NCBI RefSeq assembly: GCF_005405085.1
Contig: NZ_BJDJ01000011.1
Coordinates: forward strand, 1 to 64,000
DNA: 64,000 bases
Direction: 5' to 3'
Source of the DNA: Lactiplantibacillus daowaiensis
GTDB taxonomy: Bacteria > Bacillota > Bacilli > Lactobacillales > Lactobacillaceae
Shown: in pieces, positions 8,884-18,572 of the stretch
Position numbering within the stretch: the stretch's first letter is position 1
Layout: each line of letters opens with the position of its first letter
Position numbers and translations under genes: made by a program
The notes under the pieces: model-generated
The model's database searches: none
Told to the model about the DNA's origin: nothing
The model's input: only the letters and a program-made list of their open reading frames with translations

Positions 8884-10893
8884 ATGGCAAAAAAAGTACA
8901 AACCTATGATGATTCATCCATCCAAGTCCTTGAAGGCTTGGAAGCCGTTCGTAAACGGCCCGGCATGTATATCGGGTCGACCGATACTCGCGGATTACAT
9001 CATTTAGTTTATGAAATTGTTGATAACGCCGTTGATGAAGCGTTAGCTGGCTATGGACAAGAAATTAATGTCATCATTCACGCGGATAATAGCATTACTG
9101 TCGTGGATCATGGTCGTGGGATGCCCGTTGGGATGCATGCTTCAGGAATTCCAACGCCTGAAGTCATCTTAACGGTCTTACATGCCGGTGGGAAGTTTGG
9201 TCAAGGCGGCTATAAGACGTCTGGGGGCCTCCATGGGGTCGGCGCCAGTGTCGTCAATGCCTTGTCAACCGAACTGACCGTAACGATTATTCGTGACGGC
9301 TATCGCTACCAAGAAAAATTCAAAGACGGCGGCCATCCGGTCGGAACGTTAGAGAAAAAAGGTAAGACCAATAAACCAACTGGGACGACGATTAGTTTTA
9401 AGCCAGATCCAAGTATCTTTACGACGACGGTTTATAACTTCCAAACGTTATCAGAACGATTACGTGAATCAGCTTTCTTACTCAAAGGCGTTAAAATCAC
9501 GTTAACTGATGAACGTGAAGGTCAAGCCCAAGAAGAAGTCTTCCATTATGAAGCTGGTATCAAAGAATTCGTCACTTACCTCAATGAGGATAAAGACACG
9601 TTAGGTGATGTGATGTTCTTTGATGGCACCAAAGAAGGCGTTGAAGTCGAAGTTGCCGCCCAATATAACGACGGCTACTCGGAAAACCTCCTATCGTTTG
9701 TTAACAACGTACGGACGCCCGATGGTGGGACTCATGAAGCCGGGTTTAGAAGTGCTTGGACAAAAGCATTCAATGAATATGCCCGCAAAGTTGGCTTATT
9801 AAAAGACAAAGATAAAAACTTAGAAGGCTCAGACGTGCGTGAAGGGTTATCGGCTGTAATTTCATTACGGATTCCCGAAAACCTTTTACAATTTGAAGGG
9901 CAAACGAAAGAAAAGCTCGGGACGCCGGAAGCTCGGACGATCGTTGATAATGTCGTCAGCGAACAATTACAATTTTTCTTAATGGAAAATGGTGAGTTCG
10001 GTCAAATGTTGATCCGTAAGTCCACTAAGGCCCGTGAAGCGCGTGAAGCGGCTCGTAAAGCGCGGAATGAAAGTCGAAACGGTAAGAAGCGGCATAAGCA
10101 AGAACGCTTGTTATCGGGTAAGTTGACGCCAGCGCAATCTAAGAATGCCAAACGCAATGAATTGTTCTTGGTCGAAGGGGATTCTGCCGGCGGTTCAGCT
10201 AAACAAGGCCGTGACCGGAAGTTCCAAGCAATCTTGCCATTACGTGGGAAAGTGTTAAACACCGAAAAAGCGAAATTACAAGATATCGTGAAGAACGAAG
10301 AAATCAATACGATGATTTACACGATTGGTGCTGGCGTTGGGTCAGAGTTTGACCTAAAAGCCAGCAACTATGACAAAGTGATCATCATGACCGATGCCGA
10401 TACCGATGGGGCCCATATTCAAATCTTGTTATTGACCTTCTTTTATAAGTACATGCGACCAATGATCGATGCCGGTAAGATTTATATTGCGTTACCACCA
10501 TTGTATCGGTTGCAGAAAAAGCAAGGCAAACAACTCCGAACTGAATATGCTTGGACCGATGAGGAATTGGCACTTCGGACCAAGACGTTTGGCAAGGGCT
10601 ATGCGCTACAACGCTATAAAGGGCTTGGTGAAATGAATGCCGAACAGTTGTGGGAAACCACGATGGATCCTGAAAAACGGACGTTAGTGCGGGTTCGCAT
10701 CGATGACGCAGCTTTGGCTGAGAAACGAGTCACCACGTTAATGGGTGATAAAGTTGAACCACGGCGGAAGTGGATCGAAAAAAATGTGCAGTTCAGTTTG
10801 GATGAAGATGGGTCGATCCTAGATAACCAAGCAGTCAGCTCTGCACATGAACAAGCCGATGCTGAATTAGCACAACAATTAAACAAACACTAA
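8884..10893 (+). CDS. parE: DNA topoisomerase IV subunit B
   Basis: ATPase subunit of topoisomerase IV, which decatenates daughter chromosomes together with ParC. The 669 residues show a GHKL ATPase domain (EIVDNAVDEA, VDHGRGMP, then GGLHGVGASVVNAL), a transducer region, and a TOPRIM domain with EGDSAGGSAKQGRDR near residue 431 and DADTDGAHI near 503. Length and motifs fit ParE rather than GyrB, as does its position 13 bases before parC. The start MAKK follows AAAGGAG; an ATG four bases earlier is out of frame. Expression is probably LexA-influenced through the operator at 8587. Confidence 0.96.
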   Translation: MAKKVQTYDDSSIQVLEGLEAVRKRPGMYIGSTDTRGLHHLVYEIVDNAVDEALAGYGQEINVIIHADNSITVVDHGRGMPVGMHASGIPTPEVILTVLHAGGKFGQGGYKTSGGLHGVGASVVNALSTELTVTIIRDGYRYQEKFKDGGHPVGTLEKKGKTNKPTGTTISFKPDPSIFTTTVYNFQTLSERLRESAFLLKGVKITLTDEREGQAQEEVFHYEAGIKEFVTYLNEDKDTLGDVMFFDGTKEGVEVEVAAQYNDGYSENLLSFVNNVRTPDGGTHEAGFRSAWTKAFNEYARKVGLLKDKDKNLEGSDVREGLSAVISLRIPENLLQFEGQTKEKLGTPEARTIVDNVVSEQLQFFLMENGEFGQMLIRKSTKAREAREAARKARNESRNGKKRHKQERLLSGKLTPAQSKNAKRNELFLVEGDSAGGSAKQGRDRKFQAILPLRGKVLNTEKAKLQDIVKNEEINTMIYTIGAGVGSEFDLKASNYDKVIIMTDADTDGAHIQILLLTFFYKYMRPMIDAGKIYIALPPLYRLQKKQGKQLRTEYAWTDEELALRTKTFGKGYALQRYKGLGEMNAEQLWETTMDPEKRTLVRVRIDDAALAEKRVTTLMGDKVEPRRKWIEKNVQFSLDEDGSILDNQAVSSAHEQADAELAQQLNKH

Positions 10894-10906
10894 AGGAGGT
10901 CGCACA

Positions 10907-13357
10907 ATGGCAGTAGAACAACCTAAGATTCAAGAATTAACGCTTGAAGACGTCATGGGCGATCGCTTTGGTCGCTATTCTAAATATATTATTCAAGAAC
11001 GGGCTTTACCAGATATTCGTGATGGCCTGAAACCAGTTCAACGGCGAATCTTGTATGCCATGAATCAAGATGGCAATACGTATGATAAGGGGTTCCGGAA
11101 ATCCGCTAAATCAGTTGGGAACGTCATGGGGAATTTTCATCCACATGGGGACTCGTCAATTTATGAAGCGATGGTTCGGCTCAGTCAAGATTGGAAATTA
11201 CGCGAACCATTAATTGAGATGCACGGAAATAACGGGTCGATGGACGGTGATCCGGCGGCCGCGATGCGGTATACCGAAGCCCGGTTAAGTAAAATCGCCG
11301 GCGAAATGTTACAAGACATTGATAAGAAGACTGTTGATATGGTCTTAAACTTTGATGACACGGAATATGAACCCACGGTTTTACCAGCACGTTTTCCTAA
11401 CTTACTCGTTAATGGTGCGACCGGGATCTCAGCGGGTTACGCGACGGAAATTCCACCGCATAATTTAGGTGAAGTCATCGATGCCATCCTCTACTTAATG
11501 AATCATCCTAAGGCTGAATTAGCCGATTTGATGGACTTTGTCAAAGGACCAGACTTTCCAACTGGTGGGATCATTCAAGGCCTTGATGGCATCAAGAAAG
11601 CTTATGAAACCGGTCGTGGCCGGGTCGTGGTGCGTTCACGGACTAAAATCGTGCCATTAAAGGGAAATAAGTCACAGATCGAAGTCTCAGAGATTCCGTA
11701 TGAAGTCAACAAAGCCCAATTGGTTAAAAAGATGGATGAAATTCGGATCATGAAGAAGATCGAAGGGATTGCGGAAGTTCGTGACGAAAGTGATCGTCAA
11801 GGATTATCGATTGTCATCGAATTAAAGCGTGATGTTAATGCGGAAGGTATTTTAAACTATTTATTTAAAAATACCGATCTCCAAATCACCTACAACTTCA
11901 ACATGGTGGCCATTTATCATCAACGACCAGAACATGTCGGCTTAAAGACGATTTTATCGGCGTACTTAGAACATCAACGTGATGTGATTACACGACGGAC
12001 TCAATTTAACTTGCAAAAAGCCTTAGACCGACAACATATCGTTGAAGGGTTAATTAAAGCGATGTCGATCTTAGATCAAGTCATCAAGACGATTCGTGGT
12101 AGTAAAGATAAAAAAGATGCTAAGGCTAACTTAGTTAGTGAATTTGCCTTTACTGAAACGCAAGCTGAAGCGATTGTGACGATGCAGTTATACCGGTTGA
12201 CCAATACCGATGTTACACAATTGGAAAAAGAAGCGGCGGAATTGGCTGAAGCGATTGCAAGTTATCGTGCAATCCTAGAAAATCCTAAAGAACTGGATAA
12301 AGTTTTGCGACGCGAACTTAAAGCAATTCAAAAAGCTTATCCAAGCCAACGGTTGACTGAAATTCAATCTGAAATTCAAGAAATCAAGATTAAGACCGAA
12401 GTTGTCGTGCCACAAGAAGACGTTGTTGTCATGATTAGTCATGATGGCTATATCAAACGAACGAGCTTGCGGTCGTATACGGCTTCAGATGCGGATGATA
12501 ATGGGTTGAAAGACGAAGACTTCCCAATCTACTTGGCGAAGAATAGTACGTTAGATCATTTGATGATGTTTACCAACCACGGTCATTTGATTTACCGGCC
12601 GGTTTATGAAATCACGGATGCTAAGTGGAAAGATACCGGTGAGCATATCTCGCAAACCATTGGCTTAGCGGCCGATGAACGGATTACTTGGGTCTTTAGT
12701 TTCCCAACACTGAAAGAAACCGGTAAGTTCTTGATTGCGACTAACGATGGATACATTAAGCAGACCGCTTTTGAAGACTATACGCCAGGACGGACTTATA
12801 AGACGCGGGCGAGCCAATTCATTAAGTTGAAGAATGCAGATTCACAAGTTGTGACGGTCACGTACTTTGAAACCGTACCACAAGGTAGTTTAGTCTTATT
12901 GACGCAACATGGTTATGGGTTACGATACGATTTAAGTGAAGTCCCAACAATTGGGGCCAAAGCAGTCGGTGTAAAGTCGATGGACTTACGTGATGATTTG
13001 ATTGTCCGGGCGGCAGTTGCGGCAGAACCAGACTTATTAGCGATGATTACCCAACGCGGGTCATTTAAGAAGATGAAGGTCGCGGATATTCCATTGACGA
13101 GTCGTGCGCGCCGTGGGGTCCAAGTCTTACGTGAATTGAAGAGTCATCCACATCGGGTCGCTGATTTTGTCTTAATTAGTGCCGGTCAAACTGGGGTGGC
13201 ATTAGAAGTCTTAACGGATCGGTTGAAACATCATTCGATTTTAAGTGATGACCATCCAGTGAGTGCACGATATTCGAACGGTTCATTTGTGATTGATACG
13301 GATATCGAAGGAACTCCGGTTAGCATGCAAGTGCATCCAGTGCCATTGACGGTTTAA
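10907..13357 (+). CDS. parC: DNA topoisomerase IV subunit A
   Basis: Cleaving and rejoining subunit of topoisomerase IV. In its 816 residues, QRRILYAM precedes the quinolone-resistance region HPHGDSSIYEAM (Ser83, Glu87 here, equivalent to Ser80/Glu84 of S. aureus GrlA, both with susceptible-type residues). The active-site Tyr is Tyr122 in MRYTEARL. The C-terminal third contains beta-pinwheel repeats. An AAAGGAGGT site precedes the ATG and it is co-transcribed with parE. No clear terminator follows, only AT-rich sequence before the next promoter. Confidence 0.96.
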   Translation: MAVEQPKIQELTLEDVMGDRFGRYSKYIIQERALPDIRDGLKPVQRRILYAMNQDGNTYDKGFRKSAKSVGNVMGNFHPHGDSSIYEAMVRLSQDWKLREPLIEMHGNNGSMDGDPAAAMRYTEARLSKIAGEMLQDIDKKTVDMVLNFDDTEYEPTVLPARFPNLLVNGATGISAGYATEIPPHNLGEVIDAILYLMNHPKAELADLMDFVKGPDFPTGGIIQGLDGIKKAYETGRGRVVVRSRTKIVPLKGNKSQIEVSEIPYEVNKAQLVKKMDEIRIMKKIEGIAEVRDESDRQGLSIVIELKRDVNAEGILNYLFKNTDLQITYNFNMVAIYHQRPEHVGLKTILSAYLEHQRDVITRRTQFNLQKALDRQHIVEGLIKAMSILDQVIKTIRGSKDKKDAKANLVSEFAFTETQAEAIVTMQLYRLTNTDVTQLEKEAAELAEAIASYRAILENPKELDKVLRRELKAIQKAYPSQRLTEIQSEIQEIKIKTEVVVPQEDVVVMISHDGYIKRTSLRSYTASDADDNGLKDEDFPIYLAKNSTLDHLMMFTNHGHLIYRPVYEITDAKWKDTGEHISQTIGLAADERITWVFSFPTLKETGKFLIATNDGYIKQTAFEDYTPGRTYKTRASQFIKLKNADSQVVTVTYFETVPQGSLVLLTQHGYGLRYDLSEVPTIGAKAVGVKSMDLRDDLIVRAAVAAEPDLLAMITQRGSFKKMKVADIPLTSRARRGVQVLRELKSHPHRVADFVLISAGQTGVALEVLTDRLKHHSILSDDHPVSARYSNGSFVIDTDIEGTPVSMQVHPVPLTV

Positions 13358-13462
13358 GAAATTGTTAACACCCCTTGCATGGGTTTAAACATTAGCTTAG
13401 ACTTAAACCAGTGCCAGTTTAGATTAATAATTAGTTAAGGTTTATTTACCGATAACGATTGC

Positions 13463-13491
13463 TTGCTTTCAACTGTGATTTTGTATATATT
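13463..13491 (+). promoter_or_regulatory. Promoter of the LysR regulator
   Basis: TTGCTT at 13463-13468, a 17-base spacer, and TATATT at 13486-13491. It lies 47 bases before the ATG. Confidence 0.5.
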
Positions 13492-13537
13492 ATAGATATC
13501 ATAAGAAGGCTATAAGACGAAAGGAACAGGTAACGAC

Positions 13538-14497
13538 ATGAAGACAACTCAAGAAAGTATTTTTTCATCTAAAACCTTAACGTATTTCTTACAATTGGCA
13601 GAAACAATGAATTACACCCAAGCGGCGCAAATTTTAGGCATTACCCAACCAGCATTGACCCAACAAATTAAAAAGTTGGAACGCACGGTTGGGGCACCGT
13701 TATTTTATTCGGTTGGTAAGAAGTTGCGGTTATCAGATGCTGGGTACACGATGTTAAATGCGACGCATAGCATTTATAACGTGTTAAACAAAGCCACTGA
13801 CGAAATTCAACAAACAACTAGTGCCACTCAAGGGTCAATTAATATCGGGATCTTGGCATCAATTGAAGACCATGTTTTTGAAGACTTTGCGATTAAGTAC
13901 TACGAAGCTAACCCTAATGTGATTATTTCATTCCACATGTTAACGCGTAAGGAAATTTGGGAACGTTTGGAAAATAATCGGATTGATTTAGCGGTGATGT
14001 ACTTACCTGATGAAAGCATCAAGAACTGGAAACCATATCAATCGAAGAAGATTATTCAAGATGAATTATTGTTCATTACGAGTGATCCAAAACAAGCTAA
14101 AAAGAAGCGCATCAAATTTAGAGACACGACGAGCGAACCATGGGTCATGTATCCAGAAAATTACTATTTGGATCAAGTGATTAAAGAATCATATAAGAAC
14201 CAATTAGCTGATTTACCAACGGCGATTGCTCGGTTTACGACGCCACAACAGATTTATCGTTTCGTGGCGGCAACTGGAACGAATACGGCTTTGCCAAATT
14301 CATTTATGGTTGCAAACCCAGCAACGGATGACTTACACACGGTTTCGTTTGAACCGGCGATTAAATTTGACTTGAACTTCGTCTTCCGGAAAGATAAGGA
14401 TCAAATTCCTCGGATTAAGAACTTCTTGGATGAATTTGATAATTACTTACGTGCGGAAGATTATATTTCACGGTTACAAAAAATCAATCAAAAATAG
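13538..14497 (+). CDS. LysR-family transcriptional regulator
   Basis: 319 residues. The N-terminal winged helix (about residues 10-70) has the classic run TYFLQLAETMNYTQAAQILG and ITQPALTQQIKKLE. The rest is a periplasmic-binding-protein-like effector domain beginning with GSINIGILASIED near residue 104. AAAGGAA precedes the ATG. It sits 22 bases before the pyrophosphatase gene in the same direction, so the two are probably co-transcribed; whether it controls that gene is unknown. The effector cannot be inferred. Confidence 0.9.
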   Translation: MKTTQESIFSSKTLTYFLQLAETMNYTQAAQILGITQPALTQQIKKLERTVGAPLFYSVGKKLRLSDAGYTMLNATHSIYNVLNKATDEIQQTTSATQGSINIGILASIEDHVFEDFAIKYYEANPNVIISFHMLTRKEIWERLENNRIDLAVMYLPDESIKNWKPYQSKKIIQDELLFITSDPKQAKKKRIKFRDTTSEPWVMYPENYYLDQVIKESYKNQLADLPTAIARFTTPQQIYRFVAATGTNTALPNSFMVANPATDDLHTVSFEPAIKFDLNFVFRKDKDQIPRIKNFLDEFDNYLRAEDYISRLQKINQK

Positions 14498-14519
14498 TTA
14501 CTAAAGGAGTTATGTGCTA

Positions 14520-15449
14520 ATGAGTAAGGAATTAGTTTTTGGTCATCAAAGCCCTGACACGGACGCCATCGTAGCCGCAAAGGCATTTTCATATTTAGAA
14601 AATAAATTGGGTGCTGACACCGAAGCTGTTGCTTTAGGTGAACCTAACGAAGAAACGCAATTTGTATTGAATCATTTTAACGAACCTGCACCACGGGTTA
14701 TCGAAAAGGCCGCGCCTGAAGTTGATTCAGTTATGTTAGTTGATCATAACGAACCACAACAAAGTGTTAGCGATATCGCTGATGTTACTGTAACGCACGT
14801 GGTTGATCATCACCGGATCTCCGGCTTTGCAACGGCACAACCTTTGTTCTACCGTGCGGAACCACTTGGTTGCTGCAGTACGGTTATCTATAAGCTATTC
14901 AAAGAAAATAACGTTGAAATTCCAGCTAAGTTAGCTGGGTTGATGCTTTCAGCAATCATCTCAGATACGTTATTATTGAAGTCACCAACCACGACGCAAA
15001 CTGATGTTGACGTTGTTAAGGACTTGGCTAAGATTGCTGACGTTGACTATCAAACTTATGGTTTGGAAATGCTTAAAGCTGGGACTAACTTAGCAAGCAA
15101 GAGCGAAACTGAACTCATTGATGCTGATGCAAAGTCCTTTGAATTAAACGGTTCAACAGTTCGCGTTGCACAAATCAACACGGTTGATTTGGCCGAAGTC
15201 TTTGATCGTCAAGCTGCTTTAGAAGCCGCTGCTAAAGATGAAAATGCAGCTAATGGTTACGACTTATTCTTAATCTTAGCAACGAACATTTTGGATAGTA
15301 ATTCCGAATTATTAGTCGTTGGGGGCCCAACTGCACCAGTTGAAGCTGCCTTTGGTAAGAAGATTGAAAACAATCGCTTAAGCTTACCAGGTGTTGTTTC
15401 ACGTAAGAAGCAAGTCGTACCACAATTGACTGAAGCTTTTAACGCTTAA
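14520..15449 (+). CDS. ppaC: Manganese-dependent inorganic pyrophosphatase
   Basis: Cytosolic family II enzyme hydrolysing pyrophosphate and pulling biosynthetic reactions forward. The DHH-family motifs are clear: [18 protein letters not shown] and VDHHRI, which together bind two Mn ions, and a C-terminal DHHA2 domain with RKKQ near the end. I set the start at the ATG at 14520 after CTAAAGGAG, giving 309 residues, the same as B. subtilis PpaC; a GTG six bases upstream is too close to the ribosome site. A terminator follows. Confidence 0.95.
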   Translation: MSKELVFGHQSPDTDAIVAAKAFSYLENKLGADTEAVALGEPNEETQFVLNHFNEPAPRVIEKAAPEVDSVMLVDHNEPQQSVSDIADVTVTHVVDHHRISGFATAQPLFYRAEPLGCCSTVIYKLFKENNVEIPAKLAGLMLSAIISDTLLLKSPTTTQTDVDVVKDLAKIADVDYQTYGLEMLKAGTNLASKSETELIDADAKSFELNGSTVRVAQINTVDLAEVFDRQAALEAAAKDENAANGYDLFLILATNILDSNSELLVVGGPTAPVEAAFGKKIENNRLSLPGVVSRKKQVVPQLTEAFNA

Positions 15450-15469
15450 TTAGCATATTTGGTTTCAAG

Positions 15470-15498
15470 AGGGCATCCTGTTTAGGGTGTCTTTTTTT
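15470..15498 (+). terminator. Terminator of ppaC
   Basis: GGGCATCCT/AGGGTGTC stem with G-T pairs and a run of seven T. Confidence 0.7.
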
Positions 15499-15566
15499 GT
15501 GGACCAGGATAATATAGATTTAGGTTAGCTTGTGAGATGCTTTTGATAAAAAATGAGGTGATTAGC

Positions 15567-15751
15567 ATGACTGAAACAATGACTAATCATACGCTTGCTA
15601 GTGCTAGTAAAAACATGCGCCAAGTGGTGACACTGTCGCTGTAACGCATCAACCAATTCGAATTGTTAAGGCCAGAGATGAAACTGTTGTCATAGTTGAT
15701 CAAGATGTTTGGCAAGCCGTTGTGAGCTTTAAACAAATAAGTTGCACTTAG
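15567..15751 (+). pseudogene. Decayed Phd/YefM-type antitoxin
   Basis: A GAGGTG site leads to MTETMTNHTLASASKNMRQV and a TAA at 15642. The other frame then continues with GDTVAVTHQPIRIVKARDET and VVIVDQDVWQA, ending at 15751. NMRQ, PIRIVK and VVIVDQDVWQA are features of Phd/YefM antitoxins, so one frameshift near 15625-15640 broke the gene. The remaining C-terminus is short, and no toxin follows before msrB. Probably a dead toxin-antitoxin remnant. Confidence 0.65.
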
Positions 15752-15828
15752 TCGGTTTTGACGTATGATAGAGGTTGTAATTAGATTGTACACAACTCAA
15801 TTAGCGGTTGCTGAAAGGAATTGAGAAG

Positions 15829-16266
15829 ATGAAATCAGATGACTTAAAGCGAAAATTAACACCTGAACAGTTTGCGGTGACCCAAGAAGCTGCGACGGAA
15901 CGGCCATTTACAGGAGAATATGATGACTTCTATCAAGCCGGTATTTACGTTGACGTTGTAAGTGGTGAACCGTTATTTAGTTCATTGGACAAATATGATG
16001 CCGGGTGTGGTTGGCCGTCGTTTACCAAACCCATCGATAAGACCCATTTAAAACAACATCTTGATCAGTCATTTGGCATGGCTCGAACTGAGGTGCGTAG
16101 TGCGCAAGCTGAATCACACTTAGGTCACGTGTTTACTGATGGTCCAGTAGCGCGAGGTGGTCTGCGCTATTGTATCAATTCGGCAGCGTTGAAGTTTATT
16201 CCGGTTGCAAAACTCAAAGCGGCTGGTTATGGTGATTACTTAATTTTGTTTAATGAGGAGGGTTAA
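15829..16266 (+). CDS. msrB: Peptide-methionine (R)-S-oxide reductase
   Basis: Repairs the R diastereomer of methionine sulfoxide in proteins. The 145 residues show [22 protein letters not shown] and RYCINSAAL with the catalytic Cys in RYCIN. The zinc CxxC pairs of some family members are missing, as in B. subtilis-type MsrB. The start is the ATG at 15829 after AAAGGA; an in-frame TTG 21 bases earlier has no such support. msrA begins 5 bases after its stop. Confidence 0.94.
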   Translation: MKSDDLKRKLTPEQFAVTQEAATERPFTGEYDDFYQAGIYVDVVSGEPLFSSLDKYDAGCGWPSFTKPIDKTHLKQHLDQSFGMARTEVRSAQAESHLGHVFTDGPVARGGLRYCINSAALKFIPVAKLKAAGYGDYLILFNEEG

Positions 16267-16270
16267 TCAG

Positions 16271-16786
16271 ATGGCAACTGCAATTTTTGCGGGTGGGTGT
16301 TTCTGGTGTATGGTCAAACCTTTTGATAGTTTGCCAGGTATTCAAAAAGTCGTTGCTGGTTATACTGGCGGTACCGTACCTAATCCAACTTATGAGCAAG
16401 TGGTGAGTCATACGACTGGCCATACGGAAGCTGTTGAAATTACGTATGATCCTGAAGTGATGTCATATGCGGACTTGGTCGAGATATACTGGCGCCAAAC
16501 CGATCCGACTGACGCGATGGGTCAATTTCAAGATCGTGGTGACAGCTATCGACCAGTGATTTTTGTCAATAGTCCTGACCAGCGACGAATCGCAACTGCT
16601 TCACGACAAGCGTTAATCGACAGTGGTAAATTTGATAAACCAATCGTGACACAGATTGAAACTGCTAAGCCGTTTTATCCGGCTGAGGCCGAACACCAAG
16701 ATTTCTATCGTCAAAATCCATTTCGGTATCAGATTGAAGAAATGGGTGGTCGGACTGCGTTTATTCAACAACATTGGCATGATTAA
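16271..16786 (+). CDS. msrA: Peptide-methionine (S)-S-oxide reductase
   Basis: Repairs the S diastereomer of methionine sulfoxide and complements MsrB. It has 171 residues starting [14 protein letters not shown], where the first Cys of GCFWC is catalytic, followed by [16 protein letters not shown] and AEAEHQDFY. The ribosome site GAGGAGGG overlaps the end of msrB, so the two are translationally linked. An earlier in-frame ATG lies inside msrB and is unlikely. Confidence 0.95.
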   Translation: MATAIFAGGCFWCMVKPFDSLPGIQKVVAGYTGGTVPNPTYEQVVSHTTGHTEAVEITYDPEVMSYADLVEIYWRQTDPTDAMGQFQDRGDSYRPVIFVNSPDQRRIATASRQALIDSGKFDKPIVTQIETAKPFYPAEAEHQDFYRQNPFRYQIEEMGGRTAFIQQHWHD

Positions 16787-16835
16787 AAACAGAAGTCCCA
16801 GGTTAACGTCGATTAACCTGGGACTTTTGTTTTTA
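16786..16835. terminator. Bidirectional terminator between msrA and yozE
   Basis: A perfect 14-bp stem (AAGTCCCAGGTTAA and its complement) around a 6-base loop, with T/A runs on both sides. Confidence 0.9.
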
Positions 16836-17033
16836 ATTTGTTTGATAGGCATCTAAAGCCGAGTAAAATGATTGTTTAATGGAATCTCGAATATTTAGGT
16901 AAGTGATGTAGTCAGATAATTCGTGGACGTCACTAGTTAACGGGAAATCAAAGTCAGAATGGGCATAGCACGCAGCCGGATAATATGGGCCATGTTGGTT
17001 AACAAACGGTTCGAGCCAACGGTAAAAAGTCAT
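16833..17033 (-). CDS. YozE/UPF0346 family protein
   Basis: 66 residues, MTFYRWLEPFVNQ then FDFPLTSDVHELSDYITYL, matching the small helical SAM-like YozE family (FPxxSxDxHELSxYL). The start is the second ATG because GAGAGG abuts the first and stands nine bases from the second. No biochemical function is established for the family. Single gene, sharing a terminator with msrA. Confidence 0.85.
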   Translation of the reverse strand: MTFYRWLEPFVNQHGPYYPAACYAHSDFDFPLTSDVHELSDYITYLNIRDSIKQSFYSALDAYQTN

Positions 17034-17059
17034 CTGAGTCATCCTCTCAAAAGTTATTA

Positions 17060-17221
17060 TTAACAGTTTAAGGGCTCAAAAGCTTGATGTACAGCGATTT
17101 TTAGCTTCTTAATCAAGATGAAAATCGGCTGTAAACTGGTCGTAACGGCTTGTAAATTAACTGCAACATCTTCATGCAAATACGCGTAAAAAAGATTAAT
17201 ATCATCATAATTGACTGCTTT
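17060..17221 (-). other. Start-less open frame after the recombinase
   Basis: In the same frame as the recombinase, past its stop and a second TAA nine bases on, 53 codons are open (NYDDINLFYAYLHEDVAVNL then LQPIFILIKKL and HQAFEPLNC). The composition looks protein-like, but there is no ATG/GTG and no ribosome site at its beginning. It may be a decayed small gene, or a former extension lost by stop mutations. Confidence 0.3.
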
Positions 17222-17230
17222 TTAGCAACT

Positions 17231-18085
17231 TTAGTTTTCTTGTTGTTGTCGTATTTCACGCAAATCTTGTTGGCGTAACAAGTTCTGATAGTAACCTAGA
17301 CTTGTTAAATCTAATCTTAGGGTCTGCATGATTGCTGTCGGTTCAGTGGCCCGATGTTGCCGTAAATACCATAAAATATAGCTTTGGTACAACGTTGTTG
17401 GCTTTAATGGTAAGCCCAGGCGCTGGCTGTCGCCAGTTAAATACTTGTGTAGTGCGGCTAAGGTTAAATGTGGATCAGTCCCACGTTGCCGGGTTTTTAA
17501 GAATAAATCCTGAGTTTGAAATTGGGTTTGTAAAGGTGTAATAAAGGCGTATAATTTAGATAAGAACATATGTTCAACAGGCGAAAAAGTGATCTTTTTT
17601 ACCTGTTGGTAGAAATTTGGTGCTAATAGTTCACTGACTGGATAAGCTTTACTTGTAAATAATAAAAACGCACGTGTATACACATGAATATCATCATTAG
17701 TCAGCAATGTTGGTAATTGTTCCGGCCAAGTATCAATCTGGTGATTGTTGACGAGTGGTTTACCCTTGACTGCAAACGTTGGCAACGTGGTTATGACGCG
17801 ATGTTCAAATAAGTAGTTAAAATAGCCATTAAGATTAGATAGACTTTTATTTAAAGTTGATTGCTGATAGCCGCGATTGGTCTTTAGCATGGTCAAATAA
17901 ACTTTAATATCATTTTCAGTTAAATCAGCGAGTAAGCCACTGGCTGCAAACGTGTCGTTAAAGTGTTGTTGGTAATTAAAGAAGTCGGTCAAAGTCATTT
18001 GATATTGGGCAATTGTCTGTGGATGTTTACCAGCTGTGGTTAAGTGTGCAATAAAGCTTTTTTCGTATGGAAAATGAATTGTCAT
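17231..18085 (-). CDS. Tyrosine-recombinase-like protein lacking the catalytic tetrad
   Basis: 284 residues. Residues 1-105 form a phage-integrase SAM-like core-binding domain (SFIAHLTTAGKHPQTIAQY, then LNKSLSNLNGYFNYLFEHRV). The C-terminal half keeps the fold's outline: FLLFTSKAYPVSELLAP matches the usual LLLxTGLRxSELL, but the catalytic Arg position is not Arg. The HxLRHTFAT box is replaced by TTLYQSYILWYLRQHR, and only a terminal GYY could mimic the nucleophile region. It is probably a DNA-binding, non-recombining member, comparable to XerD-like proteins of streptococci. Its ribosome site AGAAAGG is rather far (12 bases) from the ATG. Confidence 0.75.
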   Translation of the reverse strand: MTIHFPYEKSFIAHLTTAGKHPQTIAQYQMTLTDFFNYQQHFNDTFAASGLLADLTENDIKVYLTMLKTNRGYQQSTLNKSLSNLNGYFNYLFEHRVITTLPTFAVKGKPLVNNHQIDTWPEQLPTLLTNDDIHVYTRAFLLFTSKAYPVSELLAPNFYQQVKKITFSPVEHMFLSKLYAFITPLQTQFQTQDLFLKTRQRGTDPHLTLAALHKYLTGDSQRLGLPLKPTTLYQSYILWYLRQHRATEPTAIMQTLRLDLTSLGYYQNLLRQQDLREIRQQQEN

Positions 18086-18114
18086 TGTAGGTCACAGCCT
18101 TTCTAGTCGTATTT

Positions 18115-18130
18115 CGTTACTTTAACTAAA
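18115..18130. repeat. Copy 2 of the dispersed element (core only)
   Basis: CGTTACTTTAACTAAA, 16 bases identical to 7757-7772. It ends about 30 bases upstream of the recombinase start on the minus strand. Confidence 0.6.
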
Positions 18131-18330
18131 ACACAATTTTAACCCAAAAACAAGCCATTAGCACGGGTGCTGTCAGGCGCATTCTAAGGACAGGTTCGTT
18201 TGTTTAATGGGTACTTGTTGGTCTAATTAACAACAGAATACGCATGCAAAAAAGGTATCATTTGACCAAAAAACACCCAAAATGATGCGATACAGCAACT
18301 GGTAAAATGATTAATAATATAACTTAAGAT

Positions 18331-18382
18331 AAACCGTCAATAAATAGCAGATTTCATGAATTGCTATTAATTGACGGTTTTT
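18331..18382 (+). terminator. Orphan terminator-like hairpin
   Basis: A 19-bp stem with one mismatch (AAACCGTCAATAAATAGCA against 18362-18380) and a 12-base loop, then TT. No coding gene lies upstream on this strand within 1.5 kb. It may end a small RNA. Confidence 0.6.
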
Positions 18383-18550
18383 AATGTGCAAGCTTGATTA
18401 TGGCTTTACACAAAATGAAATCTAAACTGCAAATTTAAAAGCTGCTAAATAAAATCATCAAGTTCGAATCGAAACCAACAAAATAAAAATAGAACCGTAA
18501 AAAAGTAGCTAACTGAAATGATGATCATAAAGCTAAAAAGAATCGTAAGC

Positions 18551-18572
18551 AAAAAACAGGCCAAAAAGCCTG
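18551..18572 (-). terminator. Terminator downstream of the nucleotidyltransferase gene
   Basis: CAGGC/GCCTG stem with a six-base loop; on the minus strand a run of six T follows. It lies about 290 bases past the stop at 18858, implying a long 3' tail or an additional small transcript. Confidence 0.55.

Noticed and set aside
10002-10307. Open frame opposite parE
   Set aside because: Antisense shadow of conserved parE codons without ribosome site.
17564-17575. GAACATATGTTC, a LexA-like dyad
   Set aside because: It lies inside the recombinase coding region (codons for Glu-His-Met-Phe), lacks the flanking C/G and has no promoter around it.
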